Below are positions 35,284 through 48,092 of a stretch of 64,000 nt of DNA, piece after piece. The stretch covers positions 45,426,800 through 45,490,799 of the forward strand of contig CM031611.1 of assembly GCA_018398815.1 (NCBI GenBank), in the 5' to 3' direction. A model generated the notes under the pieces. The model was not told where the DNA came from, searched no databases, and saw only the letters and a program-made list of their open reading frames with translations. The position numbers and the translations under genes are program-made. The stretch is from Conus ventricosus. Lineage: Eukaryota > Mollusca > Gastropoda > Neogastropoda > Conidae. Every line of letters starts with the position of its first letter. Within the stretch, counting starts at the first letter, position 1.

Positions 35284-36224
35284 GAACAGATTCATTTTGC
35301 CGCTTTTTTCTTTTTTCTACCCTTCTCTCACCCCTCCTCCACCCCCACCCCCCTACGCCTCTTTTTTTTCTTTTTGTTTTAAAAAAATGCACAGTTTGTA
35401 GTAATTCTGCTGTACACAAGTTATTCCAGTAAGGGAATTCCATATATGCTCTCAGTTTCATTTTATAGTCTGCCTTGAAACCTGTGTGAGATTAGTGTCT
35501 ATAGAAATGGAGTTCAATCATTGTTCAGATTGTAGTTTGTGTTCATTGTTTGCATATGACTGACCCAAATTCAGTCATATCTCTCTTGATCCAGCTTCTG
35601 ACCCCCTTCAGTGACTCATGCACACAAGAGGGTCACGACCTCAAACTGAAACGCCTACATGTACTATATCTGTGACAGTTCATGCTAAACAGCACAGTTT
35701 TTTTGACTGATAGGAATGCTGGATATCTAACAAATGTGTTTCTTGTGGATCAGAGTGGTGATGGTGGGGTAAAGGTTTGTTATTATTTGGGCGGAGGGAG
35801 GTGGGAGAGGAGAAAAGGGAGCCGACTCCTCCAGCTGGTCATGTCTGTCTTACACAAGTGACAGGATCAGGAGATTGAAAAAAAAACAACAAAAACAAAC
35901 AAACAAAATCTCTGATGGTGATAACTGATGTGTCGCCTTGCTGGTTGCTGTGGACGTGACCACACTGATGAAAGTGGGAGGTAAAATTATTATGCTGTTA
36001 TGTGGCTGTTACTAGGATGAGAGGGTGAAGTTGTGTTTGCTGGTGTTTGTAAACTAGTCTTTGCTAGAAGAGCGAGGGTTTTTGGTTTGTTTTGATTTGT
36101 TTGGTTTGGTTCGCTTTTTTTAAATAGTTGAGGCAGCATTCAGCCATTTTATATGCTCCTCAGAGAGTTACTGCTCCCCCCTCCCCATTCCAGTTTACTT
36201 CAGCTTGTGATATGTGTTTGTAAA

Positions 36225-36281
<57 letters not shown>

Positions 36282-38280
36282 TGTGGTGTGGTGGTGTGTG
36301 GTGTGGTGTGGTGTGTGTGTGTGTGAGTGCGTGTGTGTGTGTGGTGGTAGTGGTGTGTGTGTTATGTGGTTGTTGTTGAGCTGCTGAACTATACTTGTTT
36401 GTGTATTTGTCTTTGTTGACTTTCCACCATTTACACTCTATGTTCTTTCTGTTTTCACTTTTTTTCTTCTTCTTCTATATTGCCTTTTAGTTATTCTTCC
36501 TCTTCTCAATTGCTTTCCTTTATCTTTTTTTTCATCTTCTTTCAGATTTCTTCTTTCCCTTTGAGGATGCTAGGGCTTTTTCTCAATACAACTACATCCC
36601 CCCCCCCCCCCCCCCCCCCCCCCACCCACCACACACACACACACACATACACACACGCACACACTTTGCATTTTTGAAGTTTGGTGCTGGTAACTTTCTC
36701 TTCTACCGCTCTCTGTGACTCTGACTTTTTTTTTTTCTTTTTTTGGATTTCATTTGTCTTTATTTACTGTCATCTACTGTTTTTCTGTCTTTTGTGGACC
36801 ATTCTGCTGCCTGTGTTCAGGAAACTCTTGTACCTTTACTTCCATCTGATTGCAGTTTATAACATGCCAGCCTTTTTGTTGCGATCTGGCTATTTGGTAG
36901 TGAAAATTGTATGCACTTCTATAGTGGAAACTAGCTGTTCGTTTTGCAGTGTCTGTTAGTTAATATAGCTTTTTTTTTTTTGTTGCATTCAAATGTTTTT
37001 CATGAACTTGTCACAATGTTTTGAAAATGTTGCAGCATAAAGATTAAGGGGAACGCTTTGTGTTGTCAGAGCAGCCTCATTTTATCTGCCATAACACTCA
37101 ATAGTTTAGTTACCATGCCATTAGCTGCGTTTATGGTTTGTTTCTCTTTGAGGATATGATTGTTTCCTGATTGATGTGTTGATGATGTGATGTTTTACTC
37201 TGTGTAAGTTTCACAGCCTTCAAAAGCCTCTGAGTAGTTGGCTGGGCCGTAATTGTTAAACTTGAATTTCTTCTTCTTGCTTTCTTGGTCAGTCTTCGTT
37301 TCATGCAAATGTCTTCTCAGGCCTTCTTTTATCATCATCTTCACTACTATTGTGTTCATATGTGTGTGCATGATGTGTGTGGTCTGTGTTTTGTGTGTGC
37401 GTGTTTTGTGTGTGTGTTGTGTGTGTGTGTGTGGTGTTGTAGTATATGCTGAAGGAGGTTATTAAGGCCATGTATGAGGGGGGGGGGGGGGGGGGGAGGA
37501 GGGGGGGGGGGGAGAATGGACTACTGTTTATATGCAATGCTTTTGCCCTACTGACTCCTGAAAACGTTACTTGAGTTTTTTCCATAGCCTCACAGATTTG
37601 AAAAACAAGATGGATGAAGTCATTGTTAAGTTGTGGGCTTGAAGTAGATAGGTCAATGGATTGTTAAAGAGAATTATGGTAGCTGTTTTTTTTTTTGTTT
37701 TTTTTTTCATCAATTTAGCACAAATAATCACCATAGACTTTGGTAGATCAAGCGCTTGTCGTAACAGGAAGGGAAATTTCTCACAGAAGTTCAGATAGAA
37801 TCAGAATGTGAGAGAGAAGTTTATCATTTTTAGGGGAGGGAGGGGGCAAATCGCACAGAAGGTGTTAACAATGGTTCCTTGGACTGAAATTTATTTTGGG
37901 TTAACTGAATTTTGGGGTTAGTCATATTAAGTCAGAACCGATCAACTCATTTGCGTTAATTGATAGTTCAGCTCATCTGTTTTGGGAGTTACATGAACAT
38001 GACTGTCACTGTTGGCACTCAGTTGGATTGTATGACACACCATTACAGCCATGCTTTATTTCTTAGTGTATCACCCTATCATAGTGGTATGTATGCTGTG
38101 TTGTACAGCCCATGCTTTATTTCTTTGTGTATCACCCTATCATAGTGGATGTATGCTGTGTCAGACACATGAAGATGTTGCTGGTTTTCAAATGCTTGAT
38201 GCTGTTGTTCTCCCCTTCAAGCTAGTGCATGATGGGTATTTTTTGTGTTACCATCACTCACAAATTACTAGCAAGGGTTT
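35284..38280. other. No gene seen; homopolymers and (GT)n
   Basis: Contains (GT)n at 36228-36370, poly(C) 36598-36623, poly(G) 37478-37512 and short (GT)n near 37360-37440. A direct repeat of about 60 bp (CATGCTTTATTTCTT.GTGTATCACCC) occurs at 38050 and 38110. Confidence 0.5.
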
Positions 38281-38287
38281 CAAGGGC

Positions 38288-38640
38288 CGGAATAGCTCCG
38301 TTGATAGAGTGTCGAACTCATGATGATCCTTGTGATCCTGGGAGTGTGCATTCAAAATCTCACCCACCATTACTACTCCCATAAAAGGAATAGTGGAAAC
38401 GAACGTTATTTACTGTACGGTGTAAATGGACTCATTCCTGTCATAAAACATCGCTTCCTTGTGTCCACTGCAGACAGCAGTCTGATAGAGACTGCCAGCG
38501 AGAGAACTCTCTTGCAGACCAGGGCAGTGCTCAAGCCTGGCACTGACGATGAATTGGTGAGTGGATAGGTGGCAGCACTGTCAACCAGCCGTCTGTCCGA
38601 AAAGATTGCGAATTTTGTAGGTGATAAATTGTGTCCTGCC
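38288..38640 (+). repeat. Possible degraded tRNA-derived SINE
   Basis: GGCCGGAATAGCTCCGTTGA then TAGAGTGTCGAAC resembles a mutated tRNA head with the same GGCCGGA.TAGCTC start as the SINE at 34864, followed by a poor B box. Ends are not defined and no target duplication was found. Confidence 0.4.
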
Positions 38641-39423
38641 TCATAGAAGGAAAGTGTATGGTTTTCATGAATTTTAGTGATATAGAATGGTCTTATGATG
38701 TTTAACTATAATATATTTCTCATTTTATATTTAAGTAAAAAAGATCGACAAAATATTTTTCACGAATCTGGTTTGTTTGGCTGTGTTATGAGTAAGACAC
38801 TTGATTCATTACATTCAAAAGAAAGGAATGGACATTAAATTTTGCTGGATTCCTTAGCATTTTTGGATTATTTATAAAGAATATGTTGGTTGTCCTGCTT
38901 AGCTGGGAGCAAGAAATATTTTTGCATTGTTGAACTGCCGTATATGTTACCAAGCATGGAAATTTGCAGCAATATAGATAAAGACACAAAGGCAAATGTC
39001 TTCCAAAGAAAACCCATTTTATTGAATGTGCAAAGCCCTAGTAGTGTTATCAAATGAGTAGTATTCAGATTATCTTTTGAAAATCCAGTAGCAAAGTATT
39101 GCAAAAAAAAAATCAATTGTGTATGTAATGCTAAACTGATAGTTGAATACAATTGGTTGCAGTTAGTATATATGCCATGATCATCTTGTTTTGTCTGATG
39201 TCAGGCATTCACACATCATTCCTGTCAACCTTGACGAACAGTCTTGAAGCTTAATCGGTTCAGCATATATATTGTTTAACATAAGCAAATCACTGTTTGT
39301 CACTTTAAGTTTGTGTTTAGTTAATTAAGCTGATTCCATTGGAACTGGGCTTTTCAGCAACTTCTTTTGTGTGCAGGTATTGGTAAAGGCTTGTTGACAA
39401 ACTTTATGTGTTTTACGTGTCTG

Positions 39424-40330
39424 TGATGTTTGCTGTCTTGCCATGTGCTGTGTCAGAGATGTGTGTTGTCCTGTCTCATGATGTATGCTGTCCTGTGACA
39501 TGTCTATGATGTATGTGTCTTGTGCTGTGTCAGTGATGTGTGTTGTCCTGTCTCATGATGTATGCTGTCCTGTGACATGTCTATGATGTATGTGTCTTGC
39601 CATGTGATGTGTCAGAGATGTGTGTTGTCCTGTCTCATGATGTATGCTGTCCTGTGACATGTCTATGATGTATGTGTCTTGCCATGTGATGTGTCAGAGA
39701 TGTGTGTTGTCCTGTCTCATGATGTATGCTGTCCTGTGACATGTCTATGATGTATGGGTCTTGCCATGTGATGTGTCAGAGATGTGTGTTGTCCTGTCTC
39801 ATGATGTATGCTGTCCTGTGACATGTCTATGATGTATGTGTCTTGCCATGTGATGTGTCAGAGATGTGTGTTGTCCTGTCTCATGATGTATGCTGTCCTG
39901 TGACATGTCTATGATGTATGTGTCTTGCCATGTGATGTGTCAGAGATGTATGTTGTCCTGTCTCATGATGTATGCTGTCCTGTGACATGTCTATGATGTA
40001 TGTGTCTTGCCATGTGATGTGTCAGAGATGTGTGTTGTCCTGTCTCATGATGTATGCTGTCCTGTGACATGTCTATGATGTATGTGTCTTGCCATGTGAT
40101 GTGTCAGAGATGTGTGTTGTCCTGTCTCATGATGTATGCTGTCCTGTGACATGTCTATGATGTATGTGTCTTGCCATGTGATGTGTCAGAGATGTGTGTT
40201 GTCCTGTCTCATGATGTATGCTGTCCTGTGACATGTCTGTGATGTATGTGTCTTGTGCTGTGTCAGTGATGTGTATTTTCCTGTCCTGTGATGTATGCTG
40301 TGCTGTCATGCGATGTGTCACTGATGTATG
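39424..40330. repeat. 82-bp minisatellite, about 10 copies
   Basis: Units contain TCTTGCCATGTGATGTGTCA, GAGATGTGTGTTGTCCTG, TCTCATGATGTATGCTGTCC and a final TGACATGTCTATGATGTATG. Internal copies are almost identical; the ends decay. Confidence 0.94.
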
Positions 40331-40429
40331 TTGTCGTGTCTTACGATACATCGCCGACGTGTGTCATGCCCTGTGGTGTCATTGACATGTGTGTCATGCT
40401 GTGACATGTTTCAGTGCCATTTCTGATTG

Positions 40430-41035
40430 CCGTTATTGTGCTGTATGCCATGTCAACGGTGCACGGCAGCGCCCGCACACTCACAGCGACTGCATTTAGT
40501 TCGCCCAACGCTTTGCCTTGTGACTCGGGCTAGGCCCTTAACTAGTCAGCCACCACACAGCCAGACGCTCTGTGTGTTTTTGGACGCTTCGAGACTGGTG
40601 CAACATCTTTAAGTTATATTTACTGTACAGAGGTTTTTTAACTATAATTTCTGTATGACAGCAATGGCGCAGTGAGTACTTGAGAGTGTGACAAAAGCTG
40701 GCATTTCAGTCTTCTCTGCGAGTATCATAATTAAGTTCGTGTTTAAAACTTTCTGACAGAACTTTGCGACCGGCAAACCTGTGCTGCACGCGCGCGCCGT
40801 GCGTCGTTGGCCGGCCTGGCACTTGACGCCACTATAGCTCACAGGGTGTTGTGGACAGAGACAATTCCGCTTTTCTCGGTTCACCCGCGCCTAGCTGTGT
40901 GTAGCGTTGTGTAAACATTGGTCAGCTATAGGTGCGATACAGACAGCAAAGCAGTGTGTGGTTCGCTATTCTCCACGCTTTCAGTACAAGCGCGAGAAGC
41001 CCCCTTGGGCCCTTATCTCCTGACACTCTAGGGTG
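40430..41035. promoter_or_regulatory. CpG-rich segment, possible promoter region
   Basis: This is the only clearly GC- and CpG-rich non-repetitive stretch of the right half (GCACGCGCGCGCCGTGCGTC, 40790-40809). An ATG followed by a donor-like GTGAGT occurs at 40664 (CAATGGCGCAGTGAGTAC). No downstream exon could be tied to it. Part of the end (40983-41033) is a repeat shared with 62722-62768. Confidence 0.25.
40983..41033 (-). repeat. Fragment of the tail repeat seen at 62722-62768
   Basis: AGAAGCCCCCTT and GGCCCTTATCTCCTGACACT then CTAGGG are shared with the 3' region of the LINE fragment at 62671-63646, in the same orientation. Confidence 0.7.
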
Positions 41036-41685
41036 TCAGATACAAGACCGCTCACAGTGTTTCTTCTGCTTTTCCGTCTCACGCTTTTGAAGACTTTGAC
41101 TCAAGCGACTCAATGCAGCAGTCAGAACTGCCGTGGGTGATGCTGCTGATGCCTTTGGAGCCCATCGAGAACTTATTTGAAGTGGGTGGTTGTCATTGAT
41201 GCCTTGGCTGCATGGTGGTTGTTGCATACATCTTCAGTGCAGTTGTTGTTGTTGTTGTTGCTGTTGTTGTTGTTGTTGTCATTATGCCCTTACTAAAAGA
41301 CTCCAGGGATCATCCAAACAGCCGAAGTACTTGAACACTATGGTACAAATGCATCAGCTGGGGATGAGAACATTACGTGTGTCACCGTTTTTAACTACCC
41401 CGCCACGTGGGCAGCCACACTCCGACTTCGGGGGATTTTGGAGACTGATAATGTTATGCTAGGAGCTTGTCACAACTGAAGACAATCCCCGCATAACTAT
41501 GCAGAGCATAACAACATTTTGATGTAGCCTTGGTGTTTTAGCCTATGTCAATTGGCCTGACACAGCCTTAAGCCAAGGAAATTCAGTGCAGTTTAAGGTC
41601 CTCGGTGGAAATTTGGCTTATTGGAAATGCACAAATAGAAAGTGCACTATTGAAATGTGTGTGTGTTTGTCCATTGTGATGCATG

Positions 41686-41740
<55 letters not shown>

Positions 41741-42240
41741 ATATTCATATGTGTGTGTGGATGGGTATTTGTTGTTGTCTTCAATTCAACGTCTGTCCAC
41801 ATAGTGACATTAGACGGGTGGATGGGTATGTGTGTGTGTATGTATGTAGGTGTGTGTGTGTGCTTTTCTGAATTATCATTTCCCTTTCTCACGCCCCAGT
41901 GTCCTTCTTTCTTTCTTTCTTTTTTTAAATGAGGTAGCTGTTAAAAAGACCAAATTGTTTCAGTATCAGAACATACAGACTTACTAGGTAATTGAGAGCT
42001 AGTGAATGGAAATAGAAAAGAGTGGGGAGAAAAAAAAAGAGGAGGATGAAGGCCCTGGTTTAAAAAGAAGAAAAAAAGAAGAAAGAATGAAAAACAAAAG
42101 TTTTAAGAAATGGAGGTTGGGGGGGGGGGGGGGGGGGGGAAGAGAGAGAGAGAGAGAGAGAGAGAGCAAAAAGACGATGTTGAAAAGGGCCACCTACATA
42201 ATACAGTCTCTTCATTGTGACATTACTGTTGGGTGATGGT

Positions 42241-42286
<46 letters not shown>

Positions 42287-42529
42287 TGCCCTCTGTGATG
42301 TAGATTGTTGCATGTCTGCATCACAAACAACAGATCAAGTTTGTTTTCTGGGAACGGTTTGTTGGTTTAGATCCACATAGTTCAGGAGTTTGGGAGATTT
42401 CTTTTTTTGTTAGACATTTAAAAACAAAAAGGTCCACAGGATTGTAATCAACCAGATGATCACTTGTGTGTGTTGTGAAAAAAAAGGAACAGGTGCACTC
42501 TGGATTTGGTGCACTCTGGATTTTTAACT
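41036..42529. other. No gene seen; homopolymers and simple repeats
   Basis: Contains TTG repeats (41241-41279), (GT)n 41693-41738, poly(G) 42119-42139 followed by (GA)n, and a 45-base poly(C) at 42242-42286. Confidence 0.5.
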
Positions 42530-42534
42530 ATCTG

Positions 42535-43996
42535 CATTCAGATGAGACCTTTGCACTTCTCGAACTATCAGTATTACCTGTATGTGTTCAGATGAAACAT
42601 CTGCACTCTGTTGATTATTACCTGTCTGTTTTCAAATGAAATTTCTGCACACAGTGGATGATTACCTGTCTGTGTTCAGATGAAACCTTTGCACTCTGTG
42701 GAATATTACCTGTCTGTGTTCAGATGAAACCTTTGCACACTGTGGAATATTACCTGTCTGTGTTCAGATGAAACCTTTGCACTCTGTGGATTACCTGTCT
42801 GTGTTCAGATGAAACCTTTGCACACTGTGGATTACCTGTCTGTGTTCAGATGAAACCTTTGCACACTGTGGAATATTACCTGTCTGTGTTCAGATGAAAC
42901 CTTTGCACACTGTGGAATATTACCTGTCTGTGTTCAGATGAAACCTTTGCACTCTGTGGAATATTACCTGTCTGTGTTCAGATGAAACCTTTGCACACTG
43001 TGGATTACCTGTCTGTGTTCAGATGAAACCTTTGCACACTGTGGATTACCTGTCTGTGTTCAGATGAAACCTTTGCACACTGTGGATTATTACCTGTCTA
43101 TGTTCAGATGAATCCTTTGCACACTGTGGATTACCTGTCTATGTTCAGATGAAACCTTTGCACACTGTGGATTACCTGTCTGTGTTCAGATGAAACCTTT
43201 GCACACTGTGGATTACCTGTCTGTGTTCAGATGAAACCTTTGCACACTGTGGATTACCTGTCTGTGTTCAGATGAAACCTTTGCACACTGTGGATTATTA
43301 CCTGTTCATGTTCAGATGAAACCTTTGCACACTGTGGATGATTACCTGTTCATGTTCAGATGAAACCTTTGCACACTGTGGATGATTACCTGTCTGTGTT
43401 CAGATGAAACCTTTGCACACTGTGGATTACCTGTCTATGTTCAGATGAATCCTTTGCACACTGTGGATTACCCGTCTGTGTTCAGATGAAACCTTTGCAC
43501 ACTGTGGATTACCTGCCTGTGTTCAGATGAAACCTTTGCACACTGTGGATTACCTGTTCATGTTCAGATGAAACCTTTGCACACTGTGGATTACCTGTTC
43601 ATGTTCAGATGAAACCTTTGCACACTGTGGATTACCTGTCTATGTTCAGATGAAACCTTTGCACACTGTGGATTACCTGTTCATGTTCAGATGAAACCTT
43701 TGCACACTGTGGATTATTACCTGTCTATGTTCAGATGAAACCTTTTGCACACTGTGGATTACCTGTCTATGTTCAGATGAAACCTTTGCACACTGTGGAT
43801 TACCTGTCTGTGTTCAGATGAAACCTTTGCACACTGTGGATTACCTGTCTGTGTTCAGATGAAACCTTTGCACACTGTGGATTACCTGTCTGTGTTCAGA
43901 TGAAACCTTTGCACACTGTGGATTATTACCTGTTCATGTTCAGATGAAACCTTTGCACACTGTGGATGATTACCTGTCTGTGTTCAGATGAATTCT
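42535..43996. repeat. 41-bp minisatellite, about 36 copies
   Basis: Units of ATTACCTGTCTGTGTTCAGA plus TGAAACCTTTGCACACTGTGG, some with an extra ATT or GATG. The array runs directly into the duplicated exon copy at 43999; each unit contains a TGTGTTCAG acceptor-like string. Confidence 0.95.
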
Positions 43997-43998
43997 TT

Positions 43999-44219
43999 GC
44001 GGCCTGATGAAGCGCTGCTATCGAGTCATCCAGCGCAAAGAGCGCTCCCGCTACAAGGTCATCCAGGACGCCATCGCCTCTGAGGACTGGCCACCCGTTG
44101 GTCAGACCACCGTTGCCTCCGCCATGTCCAACGACGTCGTCATCACTGTCAACAGCAGCGCTCATTGATGATTCCTGCTTTAGTGGTGTCATCGTTGACC
44201 TAGGTTTGATAGACTTTGT
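43999..44219 (+). pseudogene. Inverted copy of the terminal exon at 59635-59820, 5'-truncated
   Basis: The 221 bp match 59584-59804 in reverse complement without indels and with six differences: three synonymous, one Ser/Gly and two beyond the stop. The frame from 44001 is open for 55 codons (GLMKRCYRVIQRKERSRYKV, IQDAIASEDWPPVGQTTVAS, AMSNDVVITVNS) and stops at 44166-44168. The first six codons and the splice acceptor of the other copy are replaced by minisatellite sequence, so this copy has no evident way of being spliced. Confidence 0.7.
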
Positions 44220-44544
44220 AACCAGAAATTCTGTGTGTGGTAAGTTTTGTTGTTGTTGTTTGTTTATTTGTTTTTTTTGTTGTTGTTTTTTTCTTTTGTT
44301 GACATTGTTTGCCACAGACAGGATAGACACTTGATGATGTCTTAGCTTTCAGAGTATTCATGCTCACTTTCTTAGAGATTGTGATGGTCATATTTTGGGG
44401 TTGTCTGGCTGTTATTATTGTGTTCATGGCCTGTATGAAATGGGAGCCTTTGATACAAAGGATGAAGCCAGTGTCGATATCATGAGTATGTGTGTGTGTG
44501 TGTGTTCGTTCTTTAATTTAACGTCCATCCACCTAACAGTGATC

Positions 44545-44586
<42 letters not shown>

Positions 44587-45024
44587 GTGTGTGTGTGTGT
44601 GTGTGTGTCTGATACACAAGATGCAGTATTTTATGTTGATACCGGTGAACTTTTCTGTTCTGGCACATTTTTTATAAATTAAGTGATGTCACTCCAGAAT
44701 TCTCCATGCCTGTGAAACAGAGAGAGACAGGATGATGTGGGTGGGTGGACAGGGGGTAGGGGTGGGGTATAGGGCTGAGGAGGAGACGGAGGACAAAGAA
44801 AGGAAGGGAAAAGGAGACATGTGGAAGTGTCAGGAATCACTAATAATTCTTTTAAAAATTTGTTTCAATTTCTGCCTGCAGTGAGCTCACTTTGAATCTA
44901 TCATTCAATGAAGTGAGTGAAAGACAAGTTGATTGGCTCATCACCTGGAGAATGGTTAGTTGTCTTGGAAGACAGGCTGGTCGGTGGTATCACATGTGGA
45001 GACGTTGTGAAGAGATGTGCCTCA
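44220..45024. other. No gene seen; (GT)n tract
   Basis: T-rich segment 44240-44300, (GT)n at 44550-44608 and purine-rich DNA at 44700-44820. Confidence 0.5.
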
Positions 45025-45786
45025 TACTTACTTACTCACTTAGGCCCATAGCTCAAGGGCGAGCATAGGCCATCGACAACACTCCGCCATCACACTCGGT
45101 TCTGGGCTGCTTGCTGAATTCCTGTCCAGTTGGTCCCCTGCCTCTTTATCTCTGCCTCAGTGTCTCGCCTCCAGCTGCTGCGAGGTCAGCCTCTCTTTCT
45201 TTTCCCCTGCGGGTTCCATGTCAGGGCTTGGCATGTGGTGCTGGATGCTGGTTTCCTGAGAGTGTGTCCAATCCAGCCCCACTTCCTCTGCAGAATCTGC
45301 TTGCCTACTGGTTCCTGTCCTGCTTGCTTCCACAGATCTTCATTGTTGATCTTCTCTGGCCATCTGATTTTGAAGATACGCCTCAGACAGGTGTTGATGA
45401 AGGTCTGAATTTTTTGCTGTATTGCCTTGGTCATTCTCCAAGTCTCGCAGCCATTGAGCAGAACCGACTTCATGTTTGAATTGAAGATACGCAATTTTGT
45501 TGTCCTTCTTACCTCTCCTGAGGCCCAGATGTTCTTTAGCATGATGAATGCTGCTCGCGCCTTGCCTATCCTGGCCATGATGTCTCGGTCAGTGCCCCCC
45601 TGCTTGTCAACTACGCTTCCCATGTAGACAAAGGAACCTACTTCCCTGATGGGCTCGCCTCCGACTGTGACTGGGCTGCTGCCTGTGGTGTTGATCTTCA
45701 TCAACTTGGTCTTCTTCTTGTTTATCTTGAGCCCTGTTCCTGCTGATGTTGTCTCAAGGCGGGTAGTCTTGTCCTGCATCTGCGTG
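45025..45786 (-). mobile_element. LINE 3' fragment: reverse transcriptase C-terminal region
   Basis: The minus strand is open from 45779 to 45186 for 197 residues of the region after the RT fingers/palm. It includes GLKINKKKTKLMKINTTG, GSFVYMGSVVDKQGGTDRD, IGKARAAFIMLKNIWASGEV, SVLLNGCETWRMTKAIQQKI and CLRRIFKIRWPEKINNEDLW, then RKWGWIGHTLRKPA. After the TGA at 45186 the same frame continues with PRSSWRRDTEAEIK and further on meets a second TGA. It ends near a (TTAC)-type plus-strand tail (45025-45045). The element is truncated at the 5' end. Clade not assigned. Confidence 0.85.
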
Positions 45787-45829
45787 TGACTGTGGGAGAG
45801 GAGTGTGCCTCATAGTTTATGAGTTAATG

Positions 45830-46900
45830 TCATGAGACGTGAGGTGTCAGTGTTAAATGTGAAGGCCAGAGTTTATGTCATGAGGTGTGAGGTGTCCGTG
45901 TTCAATGTAAAGGCCAGTGTTTATGTCATGAGGTGTCTGTGTTAAATGTAAAGGCCAGTGTTTATATCGTGAAGTGTCCATGTTAAATGTAAAGGCCAGT
46001 GTTTATATCGTGAGGTGTCCATATTAAATGTAAAGGCCAGTGTTTATATCGTGAGGTGTCCATATTAAATGTAAAGGCCAGTGTTTATGTCATGAGGCAT
46101 GAGGTGTCTGTGTTAAATGTAAAGGCCAGTGTTTATGTCATGAGGTGTCCATGTTAAATGTAAAGGCCAGTGTTTGTGTCATGAGACATGAGGTGTCCAT
46201 GTTAAATGTAAAGGCCAGTGTTTCTGTCATGAGGCGTGAGGTGTCCATGTTAAATGTGTTAAATGTAAAGGCCAGTGTTTATGTCATGAGGTGTCCATGT
46301 TCAATGTAAAGGCCAGTGTTTATGTCATGAGGTGTCCATGTTAAATGTAAAGGCCAGTGTTTATGTCATGAGGTGTGAGGTGTCCGTGTTAAATGTAAAG
46401 GCCAGTGTTTATGTCATGAGGCGTGAGGTGTCCGTGTTAAATGTAAAGGCCAGTGTTTAAGTTGTGAGGTGTCATGTTAAATGTAAAGGCCAGTGTTTTT
46501 TCATGAGGTGTCCATGTTAAATGTAAAGGCCAGTGTTTATGTCATGAGACATGAGGTGTCTGTGTTAAATGTAAAGGCCAGTTTTATGTCATGAGGCGTG
46601 AGGTGTCCATGTTAATGTAAAGGCCAGTGTTTATGTCATGAGGCGTGAGGTGTCCATGTTAAATGTAAAGGCCAGTGTTTATGTCGTGAGGTGTCCATGT
46701 TAAATGTAAAGGCCAGTGTTCATGTCATGAGGCGTGAGGTGTCCATGTTAAATGTAAAGGCCAGTGTTTATGTCGTGAGGTTGTCCATGTTAAATGTAAA
46801 GGCCAGTGTTCATGTCATGAGGCGTGAGGTGTCCATGTTCAATGTAAAGGCCAGTGTTTGTGTCTTGAGGTGTGAGGTGTCCTTGTTCAATGTAAAGGGC
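45830..46900. repeat. Minisatellite of about 36-48 bp
   Basis: About 25 units of GTTAAATGTAAAGGCCAGTG plus TTTATGTCATGAGGTGTCC, with an optional 9-bp GCGTGAGGT-type insertion that creates two unit lengths. Confidence 0.94.
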
Positions 46901-47114
46901 CATGACTGGCAAATGACAGGCAACGTTAACTTCCAGGTAAAATGTTGCTTAGAGATTTTTTTAAAATTGAAATCTAAAGATAAACATGTTTCATGAATTC
47001 ATTTAAATAATAAGATTAGTTCATGTTTCTCTTCTTTTCGGAAAAGACTTCTCTGAAGGATATCCTTGTTGTGACCTAGTTTTTGACAACCTATGATGAA
47101 ACATTGTTATAAAT

Positions 47115-47340
47115 GTACCAGCCGCAGTGCCACAGTGGTTAGCATTGAAGGTTGGGAGGGCATAGGTTCAAGTCTCATCTCAGGCTTTTTTTTCTTTCTT
47201 TTACTGAACTAGTGAGCTTCCCACCCACAGTTGGTGAGTGGGCTTTGGGGTCAGATGGGATGACCTGAACCACACGGTCATGTTTCATCCACTTCATGAG
47301 TCCATCTCTTAACGGCGTATTCATATCTTCTGACCAACAC
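47115..47340 (+). repeat. tRNA-derived SINE-like sequence
   Basis: A box TGCCACAGTGG (47128-47138) and a perfect B box GGTTCAAGTCT (47165-47175) at tRNA-like spacing; a T-rich stretch follows. The boundaries are not certain, and the downstream part leads into the repeated block at 47341. Confidence 0.6.
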
Positions 47341-48092
47341 TGCAGGTATCTCTGTCTCTCAGGCCTGGTTGATGCTGTGACATTTTGTGACAAGAAGAGG
47401 ACAGTACAGGGCTGTCATGTCATCTCAGACCGAAATGGAAATCCGTAGCATCATCTTAATCATCCTCATTATCATTGATCAGCATTAAAAGGGTCTCAGG
47501 TTCTGTGGCCTCCATGCCCTGCTCTCATGGTGACCTCAGTTTCAATGTCCTTTCCACGTCTGTGGCCTTGGTTCGGTTCGGTTCCGTTGGGGTCACCGGT
47601 ATCGGCGAGTCCATGGGGGCTGTCGCTGGACGGACGTGGTGGCGCCCTCCGGAGGGAGAGCTCACTCACGCCGGCTCCGCGACTAAGCAATTATTGTCAT
47701 CAGTAGGGGGCTTAGTAGGTGGTGTACTGCGTATGTTAGATCAGAACAGGCGCCACTGAATACCACCGAAGTGACTCGGCAGCAGTGCAGTGTCTCCTCC
47801 GGTGGGTTGCCTCTTGACGACTTGACATTGACTGCTCCCTGTGGATTGCCGGTGCGGGGCTGTGGCGGGACTGACCGGGCTGTGGCTGTGGACGGGGTGT
47901 TGGAATGAGCGGCGTGAGTACACTGCCTCTGAGGTGGCGCAGAGGTTGGGACAGCAAAAAAAAAAAAAAACAACATGCAGGTCTCTCTGTCTCTCAGGCC
48001 TGGTCGATGCTGTGACATATTGTGACAAGAAGAGGACAGTACAGGGCTGTCATGTCATCTCAGACCAGACTGGAACTCCATAGCAACATGGT
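47341..48092 (+). repeat. Composite repeat: 115-bp direct repeats flanking a poly(A)-tailed element
   Basis: 47341-47456 and 47976-48092 are about 90% identical direct repeats (GGTATCTCTGTCTCTCAGGC, GACAAGAAGAGGACAGTACA, GGGCTGTCATGTCATCTCAG). Between them lies a GC-rich segment ending in a run of A at 47957-47971, itself a member of a dispersed family (also 48440-48760, 50560-50775, 60690-60845). This could be a retroelement with terminal repeats or a duplication interrupted by a retroposon. Confidence 0.6.

Noticed and set aside
43926..44330. Functional plus-strand gene ending at 44168
   Set aside because: The copy lacks the first six codons and the acceptor of its counterpart, and no upstream exon was found.
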